From positions 1 to 64,000 of the forward strand of contig DYJD01000025.1 of NCBI GenBank assembly GCA_020723325.1: a stretch of 64,000 nucleotides of DNA, given 5' to 3'. Every line of letters begins with the position of its first letter. Within the stretch, counting starts at the first letter, position 1. Of this stretch, positions 34,543-42,968 are shown piece by piece. Position numbers and translations under genes: made by a program. Source of the stretch: Desulfosudis oleivorans. Its GTDB lineage: Bacteria > Desulfobacterota > Desulfobacteria > Desulfobacterales > SURF-7. The notes beneath the pieces were generated by a model. The model was not told the origin of the DNA. It searched no databases and worked only from the letters and a program-made list of their open reading frames with translations.

Positions 34543-34755
34543 TATTTTCAAACGGCTAAAACCGTCATTAACTCAATTATAGGAGGATTTGCTTGTCCTT
34601 ATGACATAGATGCCCATTTTTAAAGCTTCTCAGCGGGCTTGATGGTCTCGCTCGCCCTAAAAAAAAGCTTCCATCCAGTCAATATCCAAACTGCCCCCCA
34701 TTGAAAAAAAGATATCTGCGTATATTAAGAACACCGCTGAAATCCCGGCGGGCTC

Positions 34756-34817
34756 GTCCAACCACAGGATAAGATCGTGGATCGCTTCGCGCTCACGATC
34801 TATCCTTATTCGTTAGC
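34756..34817 (-). repeat. attC-like palindrome after the TPR cassette gene
   Basis: On the minus strand GCTAACG ... ATAAGGATAGATCGTG faces CACGATCTTATCC ... GTTGGAC. The right end fits the GTTRRRY core exactly, the left end is close to RYYYAAC, and the arms pair over about 15 bases with extrahelical differences, as in integron attC sites. Confidence 0.55.
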
Positions 34818-34829
34818 AGTTTTTATGTT

Positions 34830-35174
34830 TCATAATGAGTCGATCATTTTTTTTTGATCAAAGATAATTTTGAGTATTTCTGGGTCTGTATATCCTGATT
34901 TGACAGATTCCTGTGCTTTTTCATATGCCAGGTTTATAAAAAACTTTGCTTCTTCAATTCGATTCATTTTAACATATACTTTAGATAACCCCTCAAAACC
35001 ATCTGAGTGATCAGGTTGGGATAGAGTTAGCATCTTAAATTTATTTTCGGCTCCTTTGAGATTGCCGCAATCAATTAAATCAAGTCCTTCATTCCACCAC
35101 TTAAAATCGTCTTCTTCAAATGGTTTTATGTCTGGAAACTCTTTTTTTATATTATCTAAAAGATATTGCCCCAT
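34830..35174 (-). CDS. TPR-like cassette protein
   Basis: A 114-residue protein with tetratricopeptide-like helices (WNEGLDLIDCGNLKGAENKF, SDGFEGLSKVYVKMNRIEEA). The ATG follows AAGGAGAAAAATAA. It is followed closely by an attC-like site, the structure of a gene cassette. Function unknown; TPR folds usually bind proteins. Confidence 0.7.
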   Translation of the reverse strand: MGQYLLDNIKKEFPDIKPFEEDDFKWWNEGLDLIDCGNLKGAENKFKMLTLSQPDHSDGFEGLSKVYVKMNRIEEAKFFINLAYEKAQESVKSGYTDPEILKIIFDQKKMIDSL

Positions 35175-35201
35175 TTATTTTTCTCCTTATTTCTTAAACT
35201 G

Positions 35202-35280
35202 CTCTCACGGTAGGAACGTAGGTTACCCGGCGCCCCCCGTCCAGACCCGGACGCGCGATTTTCCCGCATCCGGTTCCTCG
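35202..35280 (-). repeat. Group II intron 3' end (domains V-VI), remnant 1
   Basis: On the minus strand GAACCGGATGCGGGAAAAT, CGCGCGTCCGGGTC, then a G-run and GGTAACCTACGTTCCTACC closely follow bacterial group II intron domain V (hairpin around GAAA) and domain VI (with the bulged branch-point A region). No upstream domains or reverse transcriptase are present. Confidence 0.6.
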
Positions 35281-35288
35281 GATATATC

Positions 35289-35415
35289 AAAAGTGCAGGA
35301 CTTCTAGCCAGAATCTGACATAGTGCAAACCATTAAAAATGATGCACATTGCTCCCGCCATTGTGCACTTTTACCAGTCCGGAAATGCCTTTGTCAATTT
35401 GTTTGGCCTAGCCGA
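35289..35415 (-). repeat. GTGCA repeat, copy 1, with promoter-like sequence
   Basis: About 127 bp sharing roughly three quarters of its bases with copies at 37022 and 37796. Outer arms AAAAGTGCA/TGCACTTTT and inner TAGTGCA/TGCACAT nest. On the minus strand TTGACA (35397-35392) precedes a TAAAA-type -10 by 17 bases, pointing to the TPR gene. Confidence 0.65.
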
Positions 35416-35627
35416 TATCACCATTGAAAAATACAGTCTTCATCGTATGAAGATACGTTAAGTTTCGGTCAAATAGCCTTTAATCTGTGAATATTGACAC
35501 GAATTTCTGATATCCTGGAACATTTGGCAGCGGAGTTAAGCGGCTCGCGGATAATAAACGGAGCGGCCCCAGGCCGCGTAACATTCGGTCACAAGACCGC
35601 TTTATCGATTTATTGGAGAGCCCTTCA

Positions 35628-36188
35628 CTATTCTGAAGCATTTCGCACTTTGCAGTTGAACGCTTTTGCGAGTGTGTCACCCATAGATTCAGCGACTTTC
35701 TTTTCTGGTGTTTGCCATATCTCAAAAACAGGGATCCCCGAGGTACACTCAATGCCGATACCCCAGGATACATACTTTTGCGAATCGGAATCTATGTTCC
35801 AGCTGGATCCTCCGCTCTGTCTGATTTCACGGATTGTAACCGACGAAATATCGGCAAACGGTCCTGAACGTTCTTTCAGAAAGCCTATAAATCCATGAGT
35901 TAGCCGGTAGCGTCCTGTGCTAAAATCCAACAGGAGATCTTGTCGGTAAGTACCATAGAGGATAGCGATTGCTGTGCCGGCAGCCGGCAAAAAATACAGC
36001 AATAAACCAATCCCGGAAAACGCTGTACGTTCTTTAATAATAATGACGGCAGGGATTACGCCAAGGAAAAAGAAAAAAGCGAGGGCCGAAAGCCAGCCGC
36101 GGTGTGAGATCGTCACCAGGCTGTCGCGCTGGATAAGTTTGGCCCGATATAAGTTAGGGCCAAATTCATTAAAGTCTGGGGCATCCAT
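35628..36188 (-). CDS. Membrane protein of unknown function (cassette gene)
   Basis: A 186-residue protein with two membrane segments (LSALAFFFFLGVIPAVIII and IGLLLYFLPAAGTAIAIL) and a strand-rich C-terminal domain (GRYRLTHGFIGFL, GIGIECTSGIPVFEIW), a bacterial PH-like layout. Start follows AGGATAAAAA. A frame of similar length starting at 36310 overlaps it and is less likely. No family recognised. Confidence 0.6.
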   Translation of the reverse strand: MDAPDFNEFGPNLYRAKLIQRDSLVTISHRGWLSALAFFFFLGVIPAVIIIKERTAFSGIGLLLYFLPAAGTAIAILYGTYRQDLLLDFSTGRYRLTHGFIGFLKERSGPFADISSVTIREIRQSGGSSWNIDSDSQKYVSWGIGIECTSGIPVFEIWQTPEKKVAESMGDTLAKAFNCKVRNASE

Positions 36189-36323
36189 TTTTTATCCTTA
36201 CTGACAGCTTCCAAGTGAAAAGTGCAAAAAAAGCCTGAAAGACGCTCAAGTAAAAATCCCCCGAGGCAGACAGTCACGGTCAAGAATAGCAGCACCAGTG
36301 TATTTTTCATAGTGCGAGAGGTT

Positions 36324-36416
36324 GCATAACGTTCCGGCTCACCGACGCCGGGCCTGGTGTATCCGATTGTCAAACGAGACGCGATCCCAACGTTCGGTGC
36401 AGCCGGTTCGTTAGCC
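36324..36416 (-). repeat. attC-like palindrome after the kinase cassette gene
   Basis: On the minus strand GCTAACG-AACCGGCTGCACC and GGTGAGCCGG-AACGTTATGC pair over most of their length at the two ends of a 93-bp site with an imperfect middle. The left end overlaps the kinase stop codon, the usual position of a cassette recombination site. Confidence 0.6.
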
Positions 36417-36917
36417 ATTGAAATGCTTTGAATGTGCAATTTGCTCAGCCAGTGCTTCTTGATCTAACTCATTACAGTCAACAGTCATATCTGCATATTT
36501 TTTATAAAGTGCTTGCCGCTCGTCAAAAAGTTCCTTAAATGTTTGATTCTTTGATTTTGCAATGCCTCTTGTTTCAAAATTATGGATTCTCTTTTTAATT
36601 TCATCAATCCTGACTTCAAGGAATATTATTTTCGATATATTACGCAAATGCAGCATCGCTTTTTCGCTATATGCAGCACTTCCTCCCGTTGCTATTACAT
36701 GGTTTTCGATATTGATTTTCAAAATTTCTACTTCTTCAACAGCTCTTAAATGCATGTGATCTTTCTCGTCTATGATTTGCTGTAAAGTTTTTTGTTGATT
36801 AATCTGAATAAGCACATCAGTATCTATAAAGCCAAGTCCCAAATTCTTGGCAAGTATTATCCCAATAGTGCTCTTGCCAGATCCAGGCATTCCTATAAGT
36901 GTCAGATTTGATTTCAT
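36411..36917 (-). CDS. Shikimate kinase-like P-loop kinase (cassette gene)
   Basis: A 168-residue kinase: P-loop GMPGSGKST at 9-17, FIDTDVLIQ with the two Asp, HLRAVEEVE with the substrate Arg, VIATGGSAAY and TRGIAKSKNQTFKELFDER as lid. This is the AroK/AroL order. A biosynthetic kinase is unexpected on an ICE; it is bounded downstream by an attC-like site and was probably picked up as a cassette. Substrate unproven. Confidence 0.75.
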   Translation of the reverse strand: MKSNLTLIGMPGSGKSTIGIILAKNLGLGFIDTDVLIQINQQKTLQQIIDEKDHMHLRAVEEVEILKINIENHVIATGGSAAYSEKAMLHLRNISKIIFLEVRIDEIKKRIHNFETRGIAKSKNQTFKELFDERQALYKKYADMTVDCNELDQEALAEQIAHSKHFNG

Positions 36918-36935
36918 GTCATATTTACCTACTGG

Positions 36936-37014
36936 CTCTCACAGTAGGAACGGCGGTTACCTGACACCCCCCTCCGGGCCCGGAAGTGCGGTTTCCCAGC
37001 ATTTGGTTCTTCAA
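36936..37014 (-). repeat. Group II intron 3' end, remnant 2
   Basis: Same layout as remnant 1 but more degenerate: GAACCAAATGCTGGGAAACC, CGCACTTCCGGGCCC, G-run, GGTAACCGCCGTTCCTAC on the minus strand. Domain V pairing is weakened, so splicing activity is unlikely. Confidence 0.55.
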
Positions 37015-37021
37015 TGATATC

Positions 37022-37147
37022 GAAAGTGCAGGACTCCTTGCCAGTTTGTGGCATAGTGCAACCCATTAAAAATGGTGCGCATTGCTTCAGGCATTCTGGA
37101 CTTTAACAGTTCGGCAATTCCGCTGTCAATTTGTTTGGCATGCCTGT
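37022..37147 (-). repeat. GTGCA repeat, copy 2, with promoter-like sequence
   Basis: Copy with decayed outer arms (GAAAGTGCA, TGGACTTTA). TTGACA and TTAAAG are kept at 17-base spacing on the minus strand, directed at the kinase gene. Confidence 0.6.
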
Positions 37148-37220
37148 TTTCAGAGTTGATAATGATATTTTTTTTAACTGGAAGGGCGAGAGAAAGAAAA
37201 GCCCTTACCAGATTAGGGAA

Positions 37221-37739
37221 TTAGTTTGGTGATGCATAAAGCACTCCATTTGAGACTTCCTTCCATGCAGTTTCCCCGAACCAGTCCTCATATTGATTTT
37301 TATCTCCATGACGATGTCGAGTTAGAATTTGTTTAGTCTTACGATATATTGCTTGAGCCCATTTCAAGAAATCATCCGGTTTATCAATTTGAACCCTTTC
37401 AGCATATGTTTTCGGAACGTACCAAAATCGAGCTGGACGTATCACCCCGTTATTGATGTAACACCTATTAATTTCTATAAGATGAGATAACTCAGTATCC
37501 ACCCTCCAATTTTGATACTGAATATGAGAGATTGATTCTGGCGGTGCAAGAAGTAAAGATAGTGTTACCTTCCCCATATTTTCACGTGGCAATGAAAAAT
37601 GTTGTTCATCTAATATTTTTTCCGAATGGTCTTTTTTTTCGATTCTCAATATTCGTCCACCAAGGGGACGTATGACTTTCACCTCGATCAAATCTAAGTC
37701 TTCAGGACAGCAGTAATATGAAAATTGACGCCCAAGCAT
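37221..37739 (-). CDS. Cassette protein of unknown function
   Basis: A 172-residue protein, not recognised. It looks globular, with RPLGGRILRIEKKDH early, conserved-looking RPARFWYVPKTYAERV and a C-terminal DWFGETAWKEVSNGV segment. The ATG lies about ten bases after a GTTAGGGC that could be the crossover end of an attC-like site, the spacing typical of integron cassettes. Confidence 0.6.
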   Translation of the reverse strand: MLGRQFSYYCCPEDLDLIEVKVIRPLGGRILRIEKKDHSEKILDEQHFSLPRENMGKVTLSLLLAPPESISHIQYQNWRVDTELSHLIEINRCYINNGVIRPARFWYVPKTYAERVQIDKPDDFLKWAQAIYRKTKQILTRHRHGDKNQYEDWFGETAWKEVSNGVLYASPN

Positions 37740-38057
37740 TTTTTTATAGCCCTAACCAACAAGCCTATCGGTTAACTCATTGAAACGAACACCTCAAAAG
37801 TGCAGCACTACTTGCCAGAGTGCACCCATGTCCAACCCCCTCAAAATGATGCACATTGGTCCTGTCATTGTGCACTTTTACCAGTCTGGAAACGCCTTTG
37901 TCAATTTGTTTGGCATAGTCCGATTCTGCATTGATTATTAATTTCCTCATCTCTACATAAGTAACCATAAATACTTGACATTAAAATTTTAATCAAGTAT
38001 TTTTGGTAATTATGCATCAATAAAATCAACCCATACCCATATCCAACAAAGGTCTGA
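37740..38057. other. Noncoding block with GTGCA repeat copy 3 and divergent promoters
   Basis: Includes an inverted repeat TAACC ... GGTTA (near 37752-37773), GTGCA repeat copy 3, and an AT-rich segment before the HU gene (TTGACA at about 37976, TATTTT downstream) that could drive the plus-strand genes. Confidence 0.5.
37796..37921 (-). repeat. GTGCA repeat, copy 3, with promoter-like sequence
   Basis: Outer arms AAAAGTGCA/TGCACTTTT are perfect. TTGACA and GTAAAA at 17-base spacing on the minus strand point to the gene at 37739. Unlike copies 1 and 2, no intron end is attached. Confidence 0.65.
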
Positions 38058-38333
38058 ATGAATAAACTTGATCTAATCGCCGCACTCAAAAATGAAACCG
38101 GTATCACAAAATCAGAAGCAGCCAAGGTAATACAAATTTTCTTCGATTCCATGACCGACGCTCTATCGAAAAATGAACGTGTTGAAATCCGGGGCCTATG
38201 CAGTTTTTTCGTTAAAAGCTACAAACCCTATACCGGCAGAAATCCTAAGACCGGCGAGAAAGTAAAAATCAAACCGAAAAAACTCCCATTTTTCAAGTGC
38301 GGTAAGGAATTGAAAGAGCGGGTGGATTATTAG
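38058..38333 (+). CDS. HU/IHF-family DNA-binding protein
   Basis: A 91-residue HU-family protein: MNKLDLIAALKNETGITKSE, VEIRGLCSFFVKSY, and the DNA-contacting arm GRNPKTGEKVKIKPKKLPFF. It bends DNA; an element-borne copy could assist integrase, replication initiation or silencing. It is followed by a lysine-rich H1-like protein. Confidence 0.93.
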   Translation: MNKLDLIAALKNETGITKSEAAKVIQIFFDSMTDALSKNERVEIRGLCSFFVKSYKPYTGRNPKTGEKVKIKPKKLPFFKCGKELKERVDY

Positions 38334-38364
38334 AAGCGAACTATTGAAACGAAAGGATTTTATA

Positions 38365-38631
38365 ATGGCCAGTCAAATTGAAAAGGGTATAAAATCGGTT
38401 AGAAAAGAAATCGATCATGTTTTGGATAAGTTGGAAAAATTTATTATAGAGATTTCCAAAATGGTTGAGCCCAAATCTACAAGGAAAGCAGCATCAAAAA
38501 AAGATCCGGCGAAAAAAGCATCCACTAAGAAAACCGCTGCTGACAAGAAATCCACTTCAGCGAAAAAGAAACCGGCGCCTAAAAAGAAAATCGAGAAGCA
38601 AGAAACAACTCAGAAAAACTCCGCCAACTGA
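38365..38631 (+). CDS. Histone H1-like lysine-rich protein
   Basis: An 88-residue protein from ATG at 38365: an N-terminal helix (EKGIKSVRKEIDHVLDKLE) and a C-terminal tail of Ala, Lys, Ser, Pro repeats (AAKK/PAKK-like) as in bacterial H1 homologues. Such tails bind DNA without sequence preference. With HU next to it, this is a small chromatin set on the element. Confidence 0.75.
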   Translation: MASQIEKGIKSVRKEIDHVLDKLEKFIIEISKMVEPKSTRKAASKKDPAKKASTKKTAADKKSTSAKKKPAPKKKIEKQETTQKNSAN

Positions 38632-38927
38632 ATTTTGACCTCATCAGATTCAAAAAGTCCCTCCAGGGGAGATGAGGACCTGCCAATAGAGCAGGAAATC
38701 CTGGTGAATAATCCAAATAATCGAAAGATTAAGATCATTCTCCATGTTCTTGGGCTATTCCGGGTTCTCATCACCTTCCCTTTTTCACTCGCCCGGCTGT
38801 ATTGAGCCCACTACCTCCAAGATGCATTTTTTCAGAATTTCTTGAAGATCGCTTCTGAAAATGTTAAATCACGAAAAAATCCCGCCGAAATAGCATTTAT
38901 CAAAAACCATAACCAAGGATGGAAGCC
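38632..38927. other. Noncoding stretch
   Basis: No gene or clear terminator is seen between the H1-like and small membrane protein genes. A short GGTGATGAGAACC-like inverted tract near 38760-38780 is not strong enough to call. Confidence 0.35.
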
Positions 38928-39149
38928 ATGGGAACGATAGTAACGGTCCTTATTATCATATATTTCATTGTTGTGCTTTTCATCGTGGTTGAGAAAAAAA
39001 TTGATGCGATGCCTCGACACCAACCGAAGGTGTCTGATGATAATAGCTGGAACGAAGTGTATGATCATAACCGAAGATGGGCTGATTTTTCTGCCGATTT
39101 AAAAAGTTCTCCATTCATAGAAGGGTATGACAGACCTGATATGAAATAA
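38928..39149 (+). CDS. Small single-pass membrane protein
   Basis: A 73-residue protein with one N-terminal membrane helix (GTIVTVLIIIYFIVVLFIVV) and a polar tail rich in Asp, Trp and Lys. ATG at 38928 lies at good distance from AAGGA. It is convergent with traG. Its role is unknown; entry exclusion proteins near traG are often small membrane proteins, but this is a guess. Confidence 0.5.
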   Translation: MGTIVTVLIIIYFIVVLFIVVEKKIDAMPRHQPKVSDDNSWNEVYDHNRRWADFSADLKSSPFIEGYDRPDMK

Positions 39150-39151
39150 CA

Positions 39152-42100
39152 TCAACTGGATTTTGGCGAACTGCTTTTATGGATGCTTTCCGGCATAATT
39201 CCATCAAGAAGCTTTTCAAATTTTTCTCTGTAAAGCTCTTGAGCCGCTTCACCGCTATGCGATTCGCTTGTTAATCCTATTCTACCTGCTTTTGTGCCTC
39301 TTTTTGTAAGCCCATCGCACTCATTTTTCAGAAGTGCTTCTGCTTTGTCATAATCCACTTTTCCGAATTCATTTTGCGATTCTTTTATCGCCTGCAATAG
39401 TGAGGCTGAAATCAAGTTTATCTTTTGACTATTCAAAAGTGACATATTCAGCCCCCCGGACAATCCAAGGCTTTTTTTCCCTCCGGATGAGCCGAGAGAA
39501 GCACTCAGTCCGCCATGCCCGCTCAATGTCTGCACCTCATCAATCCCGATTATATTCCCAACCGTCTGCGCCATGTTGTTGACAAATGCAAGCCGGGTTG
39601 CCTCGTCGTTCAAATCATAGAACCGAAGCATGTTTCCGTGGCTTTTGTCGTACAGATTCCGATACGCCTCATCCGGCTTGAAGTTCACGTTCTGGCTAAT
39701 GGTCCGGTCCGTGATTTGGCCGGTGACGGTATTGTACCGGAAGCTCACGGATCGGCCGTTGTCCAGAATCCCGGAGATGTCCTGCATCACTCCTTTGGAG
39801 CGGATTTCGCCGGACACCAGGGTCAGCTCGCCGTTGTCATCTTGAAACTTGAGGGTTTCACCGCTGCGCAGATGGCGGACGGCCGAGGCAATGTCTTTTG
39901 TCTCCGTGCCTTGGCTGAGTTCGGTATAGACGGCTTGGCCGGTTTCGGGGTTTTTGTAAACAACCTGGTAACCATGGCTAGAATTCTTTTCCACATACAG
40001 ATCGGACCTGGTGAATATCCTGCCGGACTCGCCGTGAACCACCAGAGTGTTCCCGCCATGGGGCGAGGATTTGATGGAATAAAAGCCTTCCTGGGTGAGC
40101 CCCAGCTTTCGGGCCTGGTCTTTGGACAGGGCGCCTTTGTATTCTTTGTAATCCTGGCTGGTGATCACCGTGCCTTTGTTCACGGCAATAAATCCGGTCT
40201 TTAGATTTCCGTCATCGTTTACGTACATGTTCAAGCTGGTTTTGGCGCCGATGAGGTCCCGATTTTGGACATCCATGCCCTGGCTGTTTAAATAGCGACG
40301 AAAGTTTTCAGCTTCCTTTTCACCCCGGATGGTGGTTTCCATACCGGCCTGGGCACGGAGCTGGGCACTGCCCATGTCCGTTTCCAGCATGGATGTGAAG
40401 TCGGACCGGGTCTGGGGAGAAAGGTTGCCGGTTGTGGCGATTTCGTTCAGGGCGCTACGGGTTAATTGCTTCGCCGCCGCCTCGTACAACTGGCCGGACT
40501 GGGTCAAAAAATAGGTGTGGTCACCGGCGCTGAACAAATGCTCTTCCTTGGCCAGAGCTTCAAACGATTTGGCCCGGCCCAGGGCAGCACCCACTTCTTC
40601 CGGTGTGACGCGGTTTTTGGAAAAATTGCGCAGCATGCTTGCGGTCTGGGATTTACTATATTCCGCCTCATGTCGCAAAAACCGGTTCGTATGGCCGTCA
40701 AAATACCTCCCGGCCATCTGTTTGACGGCTTCGGCATTCAAAAAGCCTTTGCGGCTATCGATGTCGGCCCGCATGGACTGGTAATCCGCTATAGTTCCCA
40801 AGAAACCATCGTTCTTGGCGGATTGATATGCCCTTTCCACGCCCAGGGCATCCCCATAGCCGGTCTCGGTTTGAATGTGCTTGGCAAAATCCAGGGCTTC
40901 CATGGGGGAGATATGGTATTCCATGGCGATTTTGTTCATGGCCAGGGCCGTGGAAGCCGAAGCATGCTGCATATAGTCCTGGGTCATTTGAATGGTGTCT
41001 TCGTTGCTCAGGCCGTGGGCCTCCCCCCATTTCAGGACGGCATCGGAATGGGCCACCTTCTCCTTGAGATGGGTCAGGTTGGCCTGGGACATGACCCCGG
41101 CCGCATGCCCGGCACTTTTGGCCAGGCCGCCGAACGCATTCACGGCCGCCGCCTTGGTGAGATATTCGGTCTCCCGGGCATACAGATTGGTTACGGCCTG
41201 GTTGGGCATGCCGTATTGGTCATGCAGCACCTCGGTGGGAACGGCGGTAGTGAGATCGGTTTTGCGGCCGGTGCTTTTCACCGGATCGATGCTTTCCAGA
41301 GCCGCGGCTGAACCATACCGGCTCATCTGGCTGCCCGGAGAACTCAAGGTCTTGGCCCACATGCTGCCGCCGATGCGGGTCAGAACACCGGCAAAGATCC
41401 CGGCGAACATGATGCTCAGGATCTTGTACTGGGCAAAGCAGGCATAGGCCTTCATGGAGTCCGACTCGAACAGCAAAAAGGACTTAAGGCCCAGTTGGCC
41501 GTTTTTGATCTCGGTCATGATGTCGATGGCCTTGTCCATGGCAAATTCATGGAGCAGGGCGTCGCAGACCCCCCAGGAGACAAAGAAAACAAAGGCCCCC
41601 ATGATGAATGCCAGCACCCGCGCATAATAAGGCGTTGCCGCTAGGATCAAGAAAAACGGCATGATTCCCACGAACACGGCAAACAGCATGGCCTGCATAT
41701 GGGGCATCCATTCCGCCGCGGCGATGCCGGCCCCCACCAGGCTGTTGCCCATGTTCATGGCGCCGGACATCTTGATTGCATTGTCCGGATTGGCTTCCTG
41801 GAGGGCGCCGAATAACTCGCTCGCCATAAGATGCTGGCGCATCAACTGAGAGGAAGTCAGGGCCACCCCCAAGAGCCTCGCATTGGATAACAGTTCGGCC
41901 GCTTTTGTCCGGCAAAGGGTCACCATGTCCGGTCCGGCGGTGCCGGTGACATTGTGGTTGTAACCCGCCCGCAGGCAGCGCTCGGTCCAATATTTTTGAT
42001 TGGCCGAGCTGGTCTCGGTCAGGGCCAGCAGTTCTGTTTGAATCTCGGCCCAGGCCGAATAGCAGGAATGGGTCACGCCGGTGGGATGGCTGTTGTCGCG

Positions 42101-42907
42101 ATACACCGTGAATAAGGCCGGATTGGAGCCTTGGGCAAAAATGGGGATGAAGTCCGTATTGATGTTGATCTGGTCAAGGGTCAGGGTCGTGCCCGGCCGG
42201 GCGATCTCGAAAAACAGGCAATCCTTGACGTAGCTCCGCAGGTTGGTGTTCAGATAACCGCCGGTGGCGCCCACGCCGGACAGATCCACGCCTTTGGTGA
42301 AGGCTTTGGAAAAGATGTTGAAGGTGACCCCGCCCGGATTGTCGATAAAAGAATCCGGACTGCCGCTGGTCTCGATGATGTGGATCAGGCCGGTTTCGAT
42401 CTTCTTGGCCAGCCCGGCCACGAAGATGACCCCGTCCGGCACCTCGGCAATGGTGACGGACTGGTTGTTGGATTCGTCGTAAATCAGCAAGGGCGAACGC
42501 GGCTGAATGAAAGTCTTAAAAATGATCAGCCCGAAAATGATCGTGCCCAGCCAGGCCACCCAGGAGTTCATGCGCGCCTTGCCTTCGAATATGGCATTGC
42601 CGATGACAATACATCCGGCTATAAAGATCCCCATGACGATGAATGTGAAAAACAGGTTGTTGTAGCGGCTGTCGCTCATGATCAGGGCCAGGCGCCGGAA
42701 CGTCTGGGCATACACGTCGAATCCGCCCTGGACGGTGATGGTCTGAAGGCTGGCGGGCACCGCCGCCTGGGCTGCCGATGGCAGGAGCGCGGAAAGGAGG
42801 ATGAAAAGGATTGGGGTCAATTGGTATCTTGTTTTTAGACAGGATTTACAGGATCTACGGGATTTTTGTAAAAGACTTTGAAAAAGCCAATGGATTTCTT
42901 CAATCAT
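39152..42907 (-). CDS. traG: TraG, F-type mating-pair/stabilisation protein
   Basis: A 1251-residue TraG: N-terminal TraG_N with several membrane segments (FTFIVMGIFIAGCIVI, IIFGLIIFKTF, LFAVFVGIMPFFLILA, VLAFIMGAFVFFVSWGV), then a long periplasmic alpha-helical region and a C-terminal domain ending near SLGLSGGLNMSLL. It acts in mating-pair stabilisation and surface exclusion. Start set at the second Met, six codons in, where AGGAGAGACGAT gives good spacing. Confidence 0.9.
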   Translation of the reverse strand: MIEEIHWLFQSLLQKSRRSCKSCLKTRYQLTPILFILLSALLPSAAQAAVPASLQTITVQGGFDVYAQTFRRLALIMSDSRYNNLFFTFIVMGIFIAGCIVIGNAIFEGKARMNSWVAWLGTIIFGLIIFKTFIQPRSPLLIYDESNNQSVTIAEVPDGVIFVAGLAKKIETGLIHIIETSGSPDSFIDNPGGVTFNIFSKAFTKGVDLSGVGATGGYLNTNLRSYVKDCLFFEIARPGTTLTLDQININTDFIPIFAQGSNPALFTVYRDNSHPTGVTHSCYSAWAEIQTELLALTETSSANQKYWTERCLRAGYNHNVTGTAGPDMVTLCRTKAAELLSNARLLGVALTSSQLMRQHLMASELFGALQEANPDNAIKMSGAMNMGNSLVGAGIAAAEWMPHMQAMLFAVFVGIMPFFLILAATPYYARVLAFIMGAFVFFVSWGVCDALLHEFAMDKAIDIMTEIKNGQLGLKSFLLFESDSMKAYACFAQYKILSIMFAGIFAGVLTRIGGSMWAKTLSSPGSQMSRYGSAAALESIDPVKSTGRKTDLTTAVPTEVLHDQYGMPNQAVTNLYARETEYLTKAAAVNAFGGLAKSAGHAAGVMSQANLTHLKEKVAHSDAVLKWGEAHGLSNEDTIQMTQDYMQHASASTALAMNKIAMEYHISPMEALDFAKHIQTETGYGDALGVERAYQSAKNDGFLGTIADYQSMRADIDSRKGFLNAEAVKQMAGRYFDGHTNRFLRHEAEYSKSQTASMLRNFSKNRVTPEEVGAALGRAKSFEALAKEEHLFSAGDHTYFLTQSGQLYEAAAKQLTRSALNEIATTGNLSPQTRSDFTSMLETDMGSAQLRAQAGMETTIRGEKEAENFRRYLNSQGMDVQNRDLIGAKTSLNMYVNDDGNLKTGFIAVNKGTVITSQDYKEYKGALSKDQARKLGLTQEGFYSIKSSPHGGNTLVVHGESGRIFTRSDLYVEKNSSHGYQVVYKNPETGQAVYTELSQGTETKDIASAVRHLRSGETLKFQDDNGELTLVSGEIRSKGVMQDISGILDNGRSVSFRYNTVTGQITDRTISQNVNFKPDEAYRNLYDKSHGNMLRFYDLNDEATRLAFVNNMAQTVGNIIGIDEVQTLSGHGGLSASLGSSGGKKSLGLSGGLNMSLLNSQKINLISASLLQAIKESQNEFGKVDYDKAEALLKNECDGLTKRGTKAGRIGLTSESHSGEAAQELYREKFEKLLDGIMPESIHKSSSPKSS

Positions 42908-42968
42908 ATCGTCTCTCCTCTTCATATTTTTTGATCCTGTCCATCCTGTCGATCCTGTCTGAAAAACC

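Larger units (their letters stand above)
32484..34762 (+). mobile_element. IS91-family element with accompanying tyrosine recombinase
   Basis: Two genes (tyrosine recombinase, then IS91-type HUH transposase) are bounded by facing ends that share GTTGGACGA-GCC-GC with two differences: left end 32484-32498 on plus, right end 34748-34762 on minus. Both ends coincide with attC-like palindromes. Exact termini are therefore uncertain; the coordinates mark the shared ends. Confidence 0.6.
35175..35627. other. Noncoding block: group II intron end, GTGCA repeat, palindromes
   Basis: Holds a degenerate group II intron 3' end (35202-35280), a 127-bp GTGCA repeat with a minus-strand promoter-like TTGACA (35289-35415), and further inverted repeats near 35530-35590 (GTTAAGCGGC against GCCGCGTAAC). 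No gene is seen. Confidence 0.6.
36918..37220. other. Noncoding block: group II intron end and GTGCA repeat
   Basis: Contains a second group II intron 3' end (36936-37014) and GTGCA repeat copy 2 (37022-37147) in the same order and orientation as at 35.2-35.4 kb, then AT-rich sequence with no gene. Confidence 0.6.

Noticed and set aside
36113-36310. Frame of 65 codons starting at 36310 with a signal-like N-terminus
   Set aside because: It overlaps the better supported gene at 36188, which has an AGGA site and a full-length globular pattern; kept only as an alternative.
38641-38918. Origin of transfer in the gap before the small membrane protein
   Set aside because: No inverted repeats with nick-like consensus could be recognised; oriT was not located in this window.
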